In this document: in pieces, positions 48,101 through 57,413 of the stretch
How the letters are laid out: each line of letters begins with the position of its first letter
Numbering within the stretch: position 1 is the first letter of the stretch
Assembly (NCBI RefSeq): GCF_001411555.2
Contig: NC_049912.1
Location: 4,039,317 to 4,103,316, forward strand
Length of the DNA: 64,000 nt
DNA from: Juglans regia
Taxonomy: Eukaryota; Streptophyta; Magnoliopsida; Fagales; Juglandaceae
Reading direction: 5' to 3'
Notes under the pieces: generated by a model
What the model was told of the DNA's origin: nothing
Databases searched by the model: none
What the model saw: only the letters and a program-made list of their open reading frames with translations
Program-made: the position numbers and the translations under genes

Positions 48101-51100
48101 AGTGAATTTAGATGATGAAAACAAATTTATACAATCTCTTGCAACCGTTACATGACATGATACTTTAAACTGAGGTTCAAAGGACCAACACATCTTCCTA
48201 AATCCTTTCCCCTTAAAAATTCTAAATGGATACTCATCGGTAATTACCATCTATGCAATCGACAACCTCACAGCTTCTTCACTATGCTTGTGGGTTACAA
48301 GATTTCTTATCGTACTACTATCACTGTCTCCAACCCCCTCCTAGGTTGTCGCCTCACCCACCAATGTTTTTTGGTTCCTATCTGAAGGCCCACGTTTATG
48401 AAGATTTTCGGGACATGAAGGCAAATGGTTTTACATGGTTGAAGTTTCGTTCCTTTTTGAGTGACAAGCTTACATGTAATGCCCCAATGGAAGGCTCAAA
48501 CCTTATCCCTCTACTCTAAAAGGACTAGTCAATGATACAATTGGAGCCCCATTAAAACCTTATAAAGAGCAAGAATTTCTCATTCTCAAGCAATGTGAGA
48601 TCTCATACACTACCTACTCTTATCCTTATCATATGATGTATCACAATCTACTCCCCTTAAATTCCCGATGTCCAGATCGGGCTAGTCCGTCATAGGTGGC
48701 ACGACTCAAGTCTCACATTTCTGGTTGGGATAGACTCTGATAAATACCAATTTGTAACACCCCTTCCCGTAGGTTAGGTTTGTTAGGTACATTTATAGCA
48801 TAATGCCCGGTAAAGAGATTCGAGATCATAAAAATTCCTCATTTATATAATCATAAAACTTATCTAGCATGACAGTCTTTCATAATATAAAAGTTGAAAT
48901 ATAACGAAAATGGCATAAACTAGTTCTATGTGGTGATCACGTATTCTGATGTTTTAATCATAAACTAAATCCTTTTAGAAATAACACTTATTCCCGTCTA
49001 AGTCTCTGAAACTAATCCTCTAGCTCTGCATCTAGGCAATCAACATATATGCGGAATTAACAATGATCATGGTAATACATGTAACATGATGCATGCGTGA
49101 CTGACTCCATGCATTTCCTATTGTCTTTCACTTATTTATTGGCCACTGGCCATCATAACATGTGTGCATTGGTCCAATTGACATTGACCATATATAACAT
49201 ATTGTAACATGAGTGAACCACGCTTGAGTTTGTGGCATCGTATAACATATGATGATATGTAGTGAAATACGCTTGGGTCCGTATTATCACATAACCTATG
49301 ATGAACCACGTTTTAGTCCTTGGCACCACATATCATAACTTGTGGTGAAACACGTTTGGGTCCATGTCACCTGAAAACATGATAGCTTCCATGTGGTGGA
49401 CCACGGTTGAGTCCGTGGCTTGCACATCCACCCATAAATAAGGCAAATCTTATAGCTTGCTTGTCATTCATGTGTTTTCTTACTAATTTTCGTAATGCAT
49501 GTGAACACATTGACTTCATGAATGTACATGGCATAACATTAAACATTGCATATTATTATGAGTCTTACGCAACACAGCATAGCATAGACATGGCATAAAA
49601 TGATTAAACATTACGTAAACATTACATGGCATACATATGATTTTCATAACATATCATTCATTCTAACAACAATCCATATCAGCATAGCATACATAATTTC
49701 ATTCACAAGCATATAATCATAATTCATAGAGGTTCATGAAAAGGGGCTAACCTTGAATTGGCTCGTAGCGTAGCATAGATAAGCATCACATTTTTCATGC
49801 AAAAAAGGAATATTTACAGCACACATAGAGTTATGATCATGCTACTTACCTCTTAGTGTTGCTTCTTGGATCCTACTTCGTAGCTTGTTACCTTTTTTTT
49901 TTTTATAAGTAAACAAATTTTATCGATTAAAGAATAGGCAAAGCCATATACAAAATTCTAAACAGAAAAAACAAAGGCATACCCTAAGCTACGTAGGCGC
50001 ATTATAGACAAGAAAATCATGTAGGTCCATGCCATTGAAGTCAACATCATTGACCCAAGTACAAATTGTTCTAAAGAATAAATCTTTCTGCTCCTCCTGC
50101 GATCTCTCCCTATCTTCAAATGTCCTGTCATACACTCCTGCCATAAACATCACATAATGCATATAAGAATCATCTTCCAGACAACTTTAATCTGTTGCAT
50201 GCCTCTTAGGTTTGTCCAGCTGGCCAACATTGCCACCATTGTCTCCGACATAACCCAAGACAAGTCTAATCTACTAAACACCTCATTCCATAATACTCGA
50301 GCTGTCTCGCAATGGGTAGGAGATAGTTTACAGACTCTCCCCCTTCTCTACATATACAACACCAATCTACACTGATTACGGATTACCTTCATTTTCTCAA
50401 GTTGTCAATTGTGAGAATCTTCCCCAACGAGGTACTAGACGCTACTAAATTTCTAGAAATCGTGTTGTAGCATTCTACTCAATTGAATACATATCATGGA
50501 TTTTAATCTAACAAAATATTTAGCTATATACTGAATTCCATAAATGCTAATATTATATAATTATTAAAAATAATAATATCATATCTAGTCCTTCAAATAT
50601 AATGTAGTAGGGAATATATTTTATCTATTCCATAAAATAACTGTGGGAATATGGGTTTCAGAAAATAGATTTAATAATACTATAGGTTAATCATAATTTA
50701 ATACGTAGCAACCTATGTTTAAATCCCTTAGGCCTGGTTTGGTTACACAGATCAGATTTTCTTATCTCATATAATCATTACAACTTTTCCAAACTGCCAT
50801 ACAAAATATAATAAAAAATTCAACTTTTTCAAATCCTATAACAAAATTAATATTTAAAATTATATTCTAACAATATTTTATTCGACTTTTAACTTTTATC
50901 TCATCTCATCTGTCTAACCAAGTGAGGCCTTAATATCACTAAAACAGTTTCTGTAAAATATAACCAGCCCAGCCCAACACAAATCACGGCCAACAAGACT
51001 CAGCCTAATTAAAAGGGTGTTTTGGGACATACTCATAGACTAGCATGGGCTTCTCGCGTAGTTTGGGAAATATTTTCAATTGAAGAGGACACTTGAGGAA

Positions 51101-54100
51101 AAAGGGCAGCAATGTAAATTTGTAATAACCAAGGTCTGAAGTCTGAACATGTTTACTTTACAGAGGCTACAAGATATTTTGCTTAAAAGGATTACCATCA
51201 AAAGTTAACAATTGATGATGGGCTGCAAATTGCCACATGCATGGGTCGATGGGTCTTTTTGAAATTCTTTAAATCACCAGGCAGAAACCAAAAGCAAACT
51301 TAAAGGATTTAACCCGTGAAATACAAAGTGTTCATTTGAGAGGAAGGTTGACTCACCGAGAGAGAAGAAAGGTGCGGTGGCGGTGGTGAGTTGAGTTCGA
51401 CGGTGGCAATTGGAGGGTCCCTCTGAACGTGATGGTGAGACACAGGGAGAGGAGAGAAATTAGTTTGGTGCTTCACACTGAGAATCAACAAGGTAGAGGG
51501 AGTGGTCGACGTGGCTTACCGAGGAAGGAGGGACGTGCGTCTGAGTTCAGGAGGCTGGGTTGGCAGCTTTTGTGGTGTTTTCCGGCTAGGTGGCTGCCTG
51601 AGTTGGTGAGAATGGTGTCTTGGCTACCTTCGTAGGAAATTTTGGTTTCCACGTGGGGGTTGCTGTGAGAATTCTTTGTTTGATGGAGGACTGTTGTGGG
51701 GAAAAGAGGATTTATACTAGGGTTTTTGCCGTGTGAATTGGTTACCAATTAGGAAACTATTCAAACTTGGGAAATCAAACGGAGAGAAAAGGGGTGTGCA
51801 GAATGGAAGAATCCTATTCAAATAAAATTACTATCTCAAAACGGATTTGATAAAATGTTCTATTAGAATAATAATAATAATAATAATACTAAAATTCTAA
51901 GTCCTAATTTAGGACCCGTATGTTACATTCTCCACTCCTTAAAAAGAATCTCGTCCTTGAGATGAAATGTAGTACAATCCATTCCAATACATCGGAAAGT
52001 CCTAAATATCTCGGACTCCGCATGCCTTTCCTCCCAAATCTCATAATTCCCTTCCTCGATACCACCTTCAGGAATACTTCACAAATTCTTGAGGAATCGG
52101 TCTGCTCTTGACTTTAACAAAATTTCTTCTCAAGGGAAACATTAGATACAAAAGATTCCAAAGATAAAATCTATCTTTATCAAAAATACTTAAAAAATCC
52201 AAGCGAGAGTCTTGGAAAACACTTATTAAAATCAACCAAATCTCATGTGCTTAATAAATAGCTTATAAAAATAAAATAACTCATAAAATGAGCATGTCAT
52301 AAACTGCCTAGGCCTCTGCCTCGTCTCCCTGGTTCAAATCCTGTCTTGTAGCTCCATCCTCACAAAGATCGTCACCTGCTACCACATCACCAGTAGTAAG
52401 AGCAAACACCTCTAGCCGGTGTTGTAGGTCTCTGCCCATTTCCTTTCACTGAAACTAGTGCATTTTTTTTTTTGGGTAATCTTGAGCCATATGGTTGGGC
52501 TCTCCACATTTGAAGCAAGCATTCTAGCCCTATAAATAGTTTCCCGAATGCATCCTTCTGCATGTCTTGCAAACTGGGTAGGACTGACTACTGTGAGATG
52601 GCCTTGGACGATCGTTCGAAGTAGGCTTTGTATTGTGGTAAGGCTCTTGCAGTGTTTGTTGGTGTTTCTTCTTTTATTGAATAGCTCTATGTTCACCCTC
52701 ACGTCTTCCTCCACCAGAGTGGCTCGAGTAACTAAGTTAGTGAAATTACGCATCCTCAGTGGTATAAGACAACTTCGAATCCTTGGACATAGTCCCCGCT
52801 CAAACTTCTCTGCTTTCCTCGCTTCATCCGGAATCATGTAACTTGCAAAACGTGACAATGCCACAAACGTTGTAGCATAGCACTCTACAGTAATAGTTCC
52901 CTGAACTAGTTTCGCAAATCGTCTGGCTCTTGCTTCCTGGAGTGCCTGGGAGAAGAAACGGTCTAAGAAGGCTAGCTTGAAGTGATCCCAGGTGATGTTA
53001 CTCCTTCGCCAAGTTCAAGCTACAACAATTCCCGTGCAGTAGACCACCACTCATCTGCTTCATCCACCAGTACGTAGGTGGCATACTCCACCTTCTGCTC
53101 ATTGGTGCAGAAGAGAGCCCTAAAGATCTTCTCCATCCTTTTAATCCAGCTTTTAGCATCGAGTACTTCCAACTTGCCATCAAAGGTCGGAGGATGCTGC
53201 TGCGTAAAGTGATTTAAAGTGCAACCGACTTTGGGAGTCCTGGCTCCTACGCCTTGATTGTTGACAAAATGCTGGAAAACTCTTGTAGCATCAGTAGCCA
53301 AAATCTTGGGCTTGCTCAATTGTGATTCTGCAGAGTCTTCAGGGTGTGTGTTTCTTCTTGTGGTTGGTGCCATTCTAAACTAACCTCACACAATATAGTT
53401 CGTGCAATTAAGCAAATAATAATACAAATACTTCATCAATCAAGAACATGGTAATAAGCATCAAACATAACAGTAAATAATTTCTCTTGAACTTCGAGCT
53501 GGCTAGGAGTCATCCTAGGTATTTCCTATCCTATAATTCTTTCCTCTAAAAGTCAACATAATCTCTCAACCTGGGATCTGATACCAATTTGTAATGTTCC
53601 AATGGAAGGCTCAGACCACAGGCCTATACTCTATTAGAGCCCCATTGAAACCTTATAAAGAGCAAAAACTTTTTATTATCAAGCAATGTGGGATCCCATA
53701 TACCATCTACCCTTATCCTTATCATATGGGGTATTACATTACATCTTACCACAATAATTACACTTAGCCTTAGACTCATCTACAGGACAACCGTCACAAC
53801 CCTCCACCTTCGTAAAATGATCCCAAACAACTGACATATTTGTCTCCTTCAGTTTCTTAGGAAGTGGACAAGTACGACTGGTAGGGGCACTGGGGGGGGG
53901 GGGGTTGATGTTTGGGTCTCTCTCAAATCATCTCCCAAGTTAATAGGAAAATTAATTATCAAACATGAAAACATCAAAACCGGAGAGAAGAGAGAGATTG
54001 GAGAGATGAGAGACAGATCATAAGAATCAATTGGATGAGAGGTGAATAGAGGAGATGAGTGAGAGAGCTTGGTTTAGGCTGGTCAGAACGGATGCTGCCG

Positions 54101-55326
54101 GCTGACAGAGGGACAAGTTGAATGGAGAGAGAGAGAGGACGGTGCATCACGGTGTGTGAGAGAGGGTAGAGAGAGAATCGAGATGAAGGAGAGGGAGGGG
54201 AGGGGGTCGGGGTTATTAAACCCTAACCCAAAACGATGTTGTTTGATGTATTAAACCAAACAACGTCGTTTCTTATTAATTTTTTTCAAAAACGTAGTTG
54301 TAAAACGACGCCGTTTAACTCACTTAAATTAAATGGCAGTGTTTTATATAGGAATAATATATATATTATATCAGTTGGTTCGCCGGTTTAAATATAGTTC
54401 AAACTTGAACCGAACCGACCGCCGTTGGTTTCTAACATTTTGTACCTCCGATAGACCGGTTCTCCACTGGTTTTGGCCAATTTTGATTGGTGACCGTCAT
54501 TTCTGTCGGTTTCTGTATACCCCTAGTATATGGCTAGCACTTTCCTTAGCTCGTTCCAAATATGTTTAATTATTGGTTGCATTTGCATCAATTGCTGTCT
54601 ACCCTTACACATCATTACAACGAACACGTCATCGTCATCTACAAGGAAAGGTCGGAGAGAGGGTCTTTAAAATCTTATTTTATTTCTCTTTTCTTTTCAC
54701 GCTTTTGCATTTGTTTGATAGGATGCATCTGCGTTAATATAAAAGGGGTACTGTGATATGTTTAATTGCTGTTTAGCCCTGTGCATCCTTCATATCATCC
54801 TCATCCTCATCATTATAACTATTGTTGTTGTTATCATCCTCTCCCTTGCTGTCATCAACAATATCATCTCCATCACCCTCTTCATCATTGTCATCATTGA
54901 GACTATTGTTTTCTTACTTGAGAAATGATATTTGCAATCCTAAAGTGTGCAGTCCCTGTGTACTCATATTGAAAAAAGTGAGTAAATCTGGGACCCACAT
55001 GAAAAAGGTTACTTTTTTAATGGTGACCTTCACATTTTTTCAGAGAAAGTACGTGGGGAACTGCATGCTCCAGGATTGTATATAACATTACCCTATTAAT
55101 TTAAATTGGTTTCTACAGTTGCTATTCCTAAATAACATTGGGACTAACTCTCTATTATTTGATAACCAACGTCTTATTAGTCTACCTCTCATTGGTTCCT
55201 TATTGTCTTATGATGAATATGAATATAGCTAAGCAGATTATTTTCTTGCAGCAACGGCCTCATCAGCCTGTTCGTCCAATTCCTTCACAGCTCTGGTGCA
55301 AAAACTTTGGAAATAAAGACTACTAA
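45190..55326 (+). CDS. complex I B15/NDUFB4-like subunit (gene B)
   Basis: Leader exon about 45190-45306 (GGG|GTAAGC), exon 2 45433-45661 (ATG at 45479, GAG|GTCCTC) and exon 3 55252-55326 (CTTGCAG|CAACGG, TAA). Coding parts 45479-45661 and 55252-55326 join in phase to 85 aa. The N-terminus is Gly/His-rich (MGGGADHGHG), followed by the conserved DFRAKVWSMTGGPNCRPKHW. One membrane span lies at residues 38-56 (NTAIAMAGVFLICIPIAM), and the C-terminal RPHQPVRPIPSQLWCKNFG follows. I recognise it as the plant mitochondrial NADH dehydrogenase small membrane-arm subunit usually called B15/NDUFB4-like; the naming rests on memory. No signal peptide is evident. The 9590-bp coding intron is filled by nested transposons, yet the splice sites are intact. 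Confidence 0.82.
46578..46777. mobile_element. Tourist-like MITE in gene B intron
   Basis: A TAA duplication flanks it at 46575-46577 and 46778-46780. The termini are GGGTACGTTTGGAAACTAAA and, as reverse complement on the right, GGGTGCGTTTGGATGTTAAA. It has AACTCAACTCAACTTAG subterminal repeats and is 200 bp long. Confidence 0.85.
47016..47174 (+). mobile_element. TRIM family 1 LTR fragment
   Basis: It starts TGTAATACC and carries the family core CCATATTGCTTGGGAAGGAG, then TTGACTAATCCTTTG and GGTTTGGGCTTTC. It is highly diverged. Its 3' end merges into the start of the TRIM family 2 element, so the exact border is uncertain. Confidence 0.6.
48253..48474 (-). pseudogene. hAT BED zinc finger, second half
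   Basis: Continuing in frame from 53744 across the TTACA duplication, the minus strand reads ACHSKRNETSTM, a stop, then NHLPSCPENLHKRG. It supplies the downstream His/Cys part of the BED finger. Further on (toward 48253) a linker-like SDRNQKTLVGEATT follows, then coding similarity ends. Confidence 0.6.
48475..48645 (-). repeat. TRIM 1 LTR (outer, 3')
   Basis: 171 bp, plus strand TGTAATGCCCC...GTATCACA. It contains the family core (minus) GAGATCTCACATTGCTTGAG and TTGCTCTTTATAAGG. It is preceded on minus by the polypurine AAGGGGAGTAGAT. Confidence 0.88.
48646..48752 (-). other. TRIM 1 internal region
   Basis: On the minus strand a primer-binding-like TTGGTATTTATCAGAG (initiator-tRNA-Met site with a 3-bp insertion) starts it and the polypurine tract ends it. 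The about 80 bp between encode nothing. It is joined to the chromovirus LTR instead of its own 5' LTR. Confidence 0.75.
49208..49430 (+). repeat. tandem ~45-bp repeats in the long LTR
   Basis: Five diverged units share the pattern GTGAACCACG-TTGAGTC-GTGGCA-CACATAACATATGAT. Period varies between about 40 and 52 bp. Confidence 0.7.
49893..50455 (-). mobile_element. 5'-truncated LINE fragment
   Basis: It begins at its 3' end with an oligo(T) run on plus (49893-49905) followed by ATAAGTAAACAAATTTTATCG, the same 3' end as the LINE at 6040. The minus strand then matches the zf-RVT part of that LINE (a CWAIVIDFNG-like, then VWKMILICI-like segment, and a poorly conserved DHLLLYC-like box). Truncation is near 50455; no target duplication was confirmed. 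Confidence 0.75.
50731..50929. mobile_element. Tourist-like MITE in the long LTR
   Basis: A TTA duplication flanks it at 50728-50730 and 50930-50932. The termini are GGCCTGGTTTGGTTACACAG and, as reverse complement on the right, GGCCTCACTTGGTTAGACAG. The interior has ACAACTTTTCCAAAC and CAACTTTTTCAAATCC blocks also present in the 46578 MITE. Confidence 0.88.
51928..51940 (-). promoter_or_regulatory. polypurine tract of the chromovirus part
   Basis: AAGGAGTGGAGAA on the minus strand directly precedes the LTR start TGTAACATACG. The adjacent TTTCATCTCAAGGACGAGAT is the usual end of the pol region of plant chromoviruses, retained although pol is gone. Confidence 0.8.
52300..53373 (-). pseudogene. 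chromovirus gag, pol deleted
   Basis: The minus-strand start MAPTTRRNTHPEDSAESQ leads to PPTFDGKLEVLDAKSWIKRM, then IFRALFCTNEQKVEYATYVL and VDEADEWW, the capsid domain of Tekay/Reina-like chromoviruses. After a frameshift near 53020 the capsid continues FLDRFFSQALQEARARRFAK and FASYMIPDEARKAEKFERGL. A zinc knuckle is visible in a third frame, CFKCGEPNHMAQDY, whose last Cys is Tyr. A few residues of protease (VFALTTGDVV) follow. Protease, RT, RNase H and integrase are missing up to the polypurine tract. Confidence 0.85.
53574..53587 (-). promoter_or_regulatory. primer-binding site (initiator tRNA-Met type)
   Basis: The minus strand reads TTGGTATCAGATCCCAGG two bases after the end of the TRIM 1 LTR. 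It is followed by the chromovirus leader and gag. Confidence 0.85.
53590..53738 (-). repeat. TRIM 1 LTR (outer, 5')
   Basis: 149 bp, plus strand TGTAATGTTCC...GGTATTACA, with the family core on minus. It is followed on plus by the TTACA duplication. Confidence 0.88.
53744..53900 (-). pseudogene. hAT BED zinc finger, first half
   Basis: The minus strand reads RTCPLPKKLKETNMSVVWDH, FTKVEGCDGCPVDESKAKCN and YCGKM, the start of a BED finger of RICESLEEPER-type hAT transposases. It is cut after KM by the chimeric retroelement. The residue at the junction (expected Tyr) is a stop. Confidence 0.75.
54559..54925. other. gene B intron, low-complexity part
   Basis: Intronic sequence with an ATCATCCTCATC-type low-complexity tract at about 54790-54905. 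No gene is seen. Confidence 0.5.
54926..55092. mobile_element. foldback MITE in gene B intron
   Basis: The left arm (TTTGCAATCCTAAAGTGTGCAGT...) pairs imperfectly with the right arm (...GGGAACTGCATGCTCCAGGAT). It resembles the foldback family in the gene A intron in layout. It ends about 160 bp before the exon 3 acceptor. Confidence 0.5.
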
Positions 55327-57234
55327 ATCTATCCTGGACCCTCATGTGAAGAAGCATTAGTGGAGGTCGGATATCTAATTCTTGCAGTTTGCTACCATTT
55401 TCTTGTATCTGTTGATTGCAGAGAATATGGGCATTCTTCTGAGACTCGCTTTGTTAATGTTTTATATGGTTTGGATCTGGAACCCATAGTGTGGGTCTAC
55501 CCATCTTGCTGTTTTATCTATAACAAAAATAAGATGATGACTATTTTGCTTGCTTTCATAAAGAAAACGATAAGATAGTCTTGGAAGTTGTCATATTGAT
55601 ACTATTTTGTTTCTCGTCACTATGTTGGTTTTTTTAGCTTAAATTTTTCACTATATGAATGGATGAATGGAGAGAGTAGCATTGGTTGAGAACAAATAAT
55701 AATTGATGGGATCTAATTTGGTTTTACTTCTGAAGGCCACTTTTGACTTGGGCCTTGAGCAAGCTCTTCTGAATTGTCCTCTGGAGAACATTAAATTGGA
55801 GAGATGTATGTATCATGAGAATAATTTTTTCCTTTTCTTTATCCCATATTTGCATGCAATTAAACATTAATAAAAGGCATACTAGTAACTTCTACTCTTA
55901 AGTCGGGATGAAGATTGATTCCGGTTCAATTGATATCTAGTGAGGTACCTGTCAAAACAGACTTAAAACGGATCCATAGAGTATTATATTACATGGAGTA
56001 CTCGCTACGATTGTGTTTTTCATTTTCATTTTCATGGAATTATAATATACAAGTGAAGCTTGTGAAAGACTTATAGATAAGTTATATAGAGATACAAGTA
56101 AAATTATCCAAAGTATCATTGTATCGTAATGCAACAGAAATATCTATTAATTTACTCAACAAATTGATTAGTCGTTAATCATGCAATTATTTAATAATAA
56201 CGTAAAGTAAATAAATTGCATAACATTAAAATTGGTATAGAAGAGAAACCCTTTAAAAAAATCTTTAAAAGTAAAATCTTAAGGGACAACCAAACTCAGA
56301 AAAATCAATTTTATTATTTGAAAATAAATTACAAGTAGAGCTCAATTACAAAACTTTTGTCAATTTGACACTTTTTACTTGACTAGATAAATGACCCATT
56401 TGCTGCCAGAACCTCTGACGATCTTCAAACATTGATTTTTCTCTTAAAATTCCAGTGGCCAATCAATTCTCCAACATGGAGTACAATCATACTCTTTGAG
56501 AGAAACAATATGAAAATTCTCTAAGGAGTTTTTTCACCAAAATATGCACTATAAAGTGCTATAGAAAATATCTAGATCTGAATCCATACAGATCCTAAGC
56601 AGTAAGATCCTTTAAATAAACAATCTGAAAACAGTTTTAGTTTTAGTAAGACTCTGCTAACGGGGCGAGTCTGTCGCGAAGACGTCTCATGACGGAATGC
56701 TGACACCCGCGATAACTCTTCACTGCAGTAACAGATTTCAAATCAGCCTCTTCTCTAGATAAGTGCAGAGTCCTTGAGACTCCATTTTTTCATTTATAAC
56801 TTATCTAAACAACCTATAATACATCTTAGATAAACTTAATATTGTTATAAATAAAGTCAATAAATATTACATTCATCCAAAATTACCAACTTAATAATAT
56901 GATCAATTCTATCATTTTAGTCACCTAATCCTATATAAACTTATCAACTTAGTCACCTAGTCCTAGCCAAACTTTTACATCTACAACAAGAAATTCATGA
57001 AAAGTCATGTCATGAAAATCAATTACAATCGACCGATAGAGTAAAGTATTGAAAATTAAAGTTCTAAACTTGTCCATTGACCGCAATTGATCTTCAAAAC
57101 TCCATTTGTTCATTTCCTTCTAAATACATCACCATAAACATATTGGAACCATCTTCCAAATTGATACGATCTGAGAATTATCTCAAATATCTCTCTAAGA
57201 AGTTAGGAGGTCAATTACTCCCATCTTGACATCA
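55327..57234. other. gene B 3' flank and gene-free stretch
   Basis: The first few hundred bases probably contain the 3' UTR of gene B. No further gene, RNA or element was recognised up to the LINE at 57235. The short GC-richer block at about 56655-56730 (GGGGCGAGTCTGTCGCG) is unexplained. Confidence 0.4.
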
Positions 57235-57413
57235 CCCTAACTAATCTAATTTGAGCAAAGATTTCATTCCACAAAATCCTGGCAAATGTTTTTTTATGCA
57301 GAAGTAGATGGTCAATTGACTTTCCACTCTTTTTCACATACAACACCAATCTATGAGTAGGATTCGACGTTTTCTTAATGTCTACAGTGAGGATCTTCCC
57401 CAAGGAAGCCGTC

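Larger units (their letters stand above)
48753..51927 (-). repeat. long chromovirus LTR with nested elements
   Basis: The plus strand starts TGTAACACCCC and ends TATGTTACA, so on minus it is TG...CA. A polypurine tract (AAGGAGTGGAGAA, minus) precedes it and a primer site follows. It is 3175 bp including a LINE tail (49893 to about 50455) and a Tourist-like MITE (50731-50929). It has an internal tandem array at 49208-49430. Confidence 0.82.
48475..53738 (-). mobile_element. chimeric TRIM 1 / chromovirus retroelement
   Basis: A perfect duplication, TTACA, flanks it at 48470-48474 and 53739-53743. In minus-strand order it has a TRIM 1 LTR (53738-53590), a Met-type primer site (53587-53574), chromovirus gag (53373-52412), a polypurine tract (51940-51928) and a long LTR (51927-48753). 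Then come a second primer site (48750-48736), a TRIM 1 internal region of about 80 bp, a second polypurine tract (48658-48646) and a TRIM 1 LTR (48645-48475). Both joints have two T residues between primer site and LTR. A gag-only chromovirus with one LTR has thus been inserted exactly at the LTR/primer-site junction of a TRIM. Confidence 0.85.
47571..54525 (-). mobile_element. hAT element in TRIM 2, split by a chimeric retroelement
   Basis: The termini are TAAGGGTGAAAACCGG on the left and, as reverse complement on the right, TAGGGGTATACAGAAACC. The flanks GTATATGTGG (47561-47570) and GTATATGG (54526-54533) are a near duplication. On the minus strand the only gene remnant is a BED zinc finger (53744-53900 and 48253-48474). 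The rest of the transposase is absent. AAACGACG-CGTTT palindromes lie near the right end (about 54255-54320). The chimeric retroelement 48475-53738 interrupts it. Confidence 0.8.
47175..54558 (+). mobile_element. TRIM family 2 element split by a hAT element
   Basis: The 5' LTR is about 47175-47364 (ends GGTTGTTACA). A primer-binding-like TGGCATTGGAGTCA lies at 47367, then a 95-bp internal part, then a purine tract (AAGAGGGGAAG). The 3' LTR starts TGTAACACCTCAGTCC at 47463. That LTR is cut at 47570 by the hAT element and resumes at 54534 (CTAGCACTTTCCTTAGC, matching TTAGTGCTTTCCCTAGG of the 5' LTR) up to about 54558. There is no coding capacity. Confidence 0.7.

Noticed and set aside
49208..49430. 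CRISPR-like array
   Set aside because: Units are diverged and contiguous without unique spacers, and the host is a plant; it is a tandem repeat in an LTR.
53574..53590. Possible tRNA-Met gene fragment
   Set aside because: It is only a short stretch complementary to the initiator tRNA 3' end, next to an LTR, that is a primer-binding site. No tRNA cloverleaf surrounds it.
53894..53906. Poly-G run as a possible structured element
   Set aside because: A single homopolymer tract; likely slippage, possibly a sequencing artefact.
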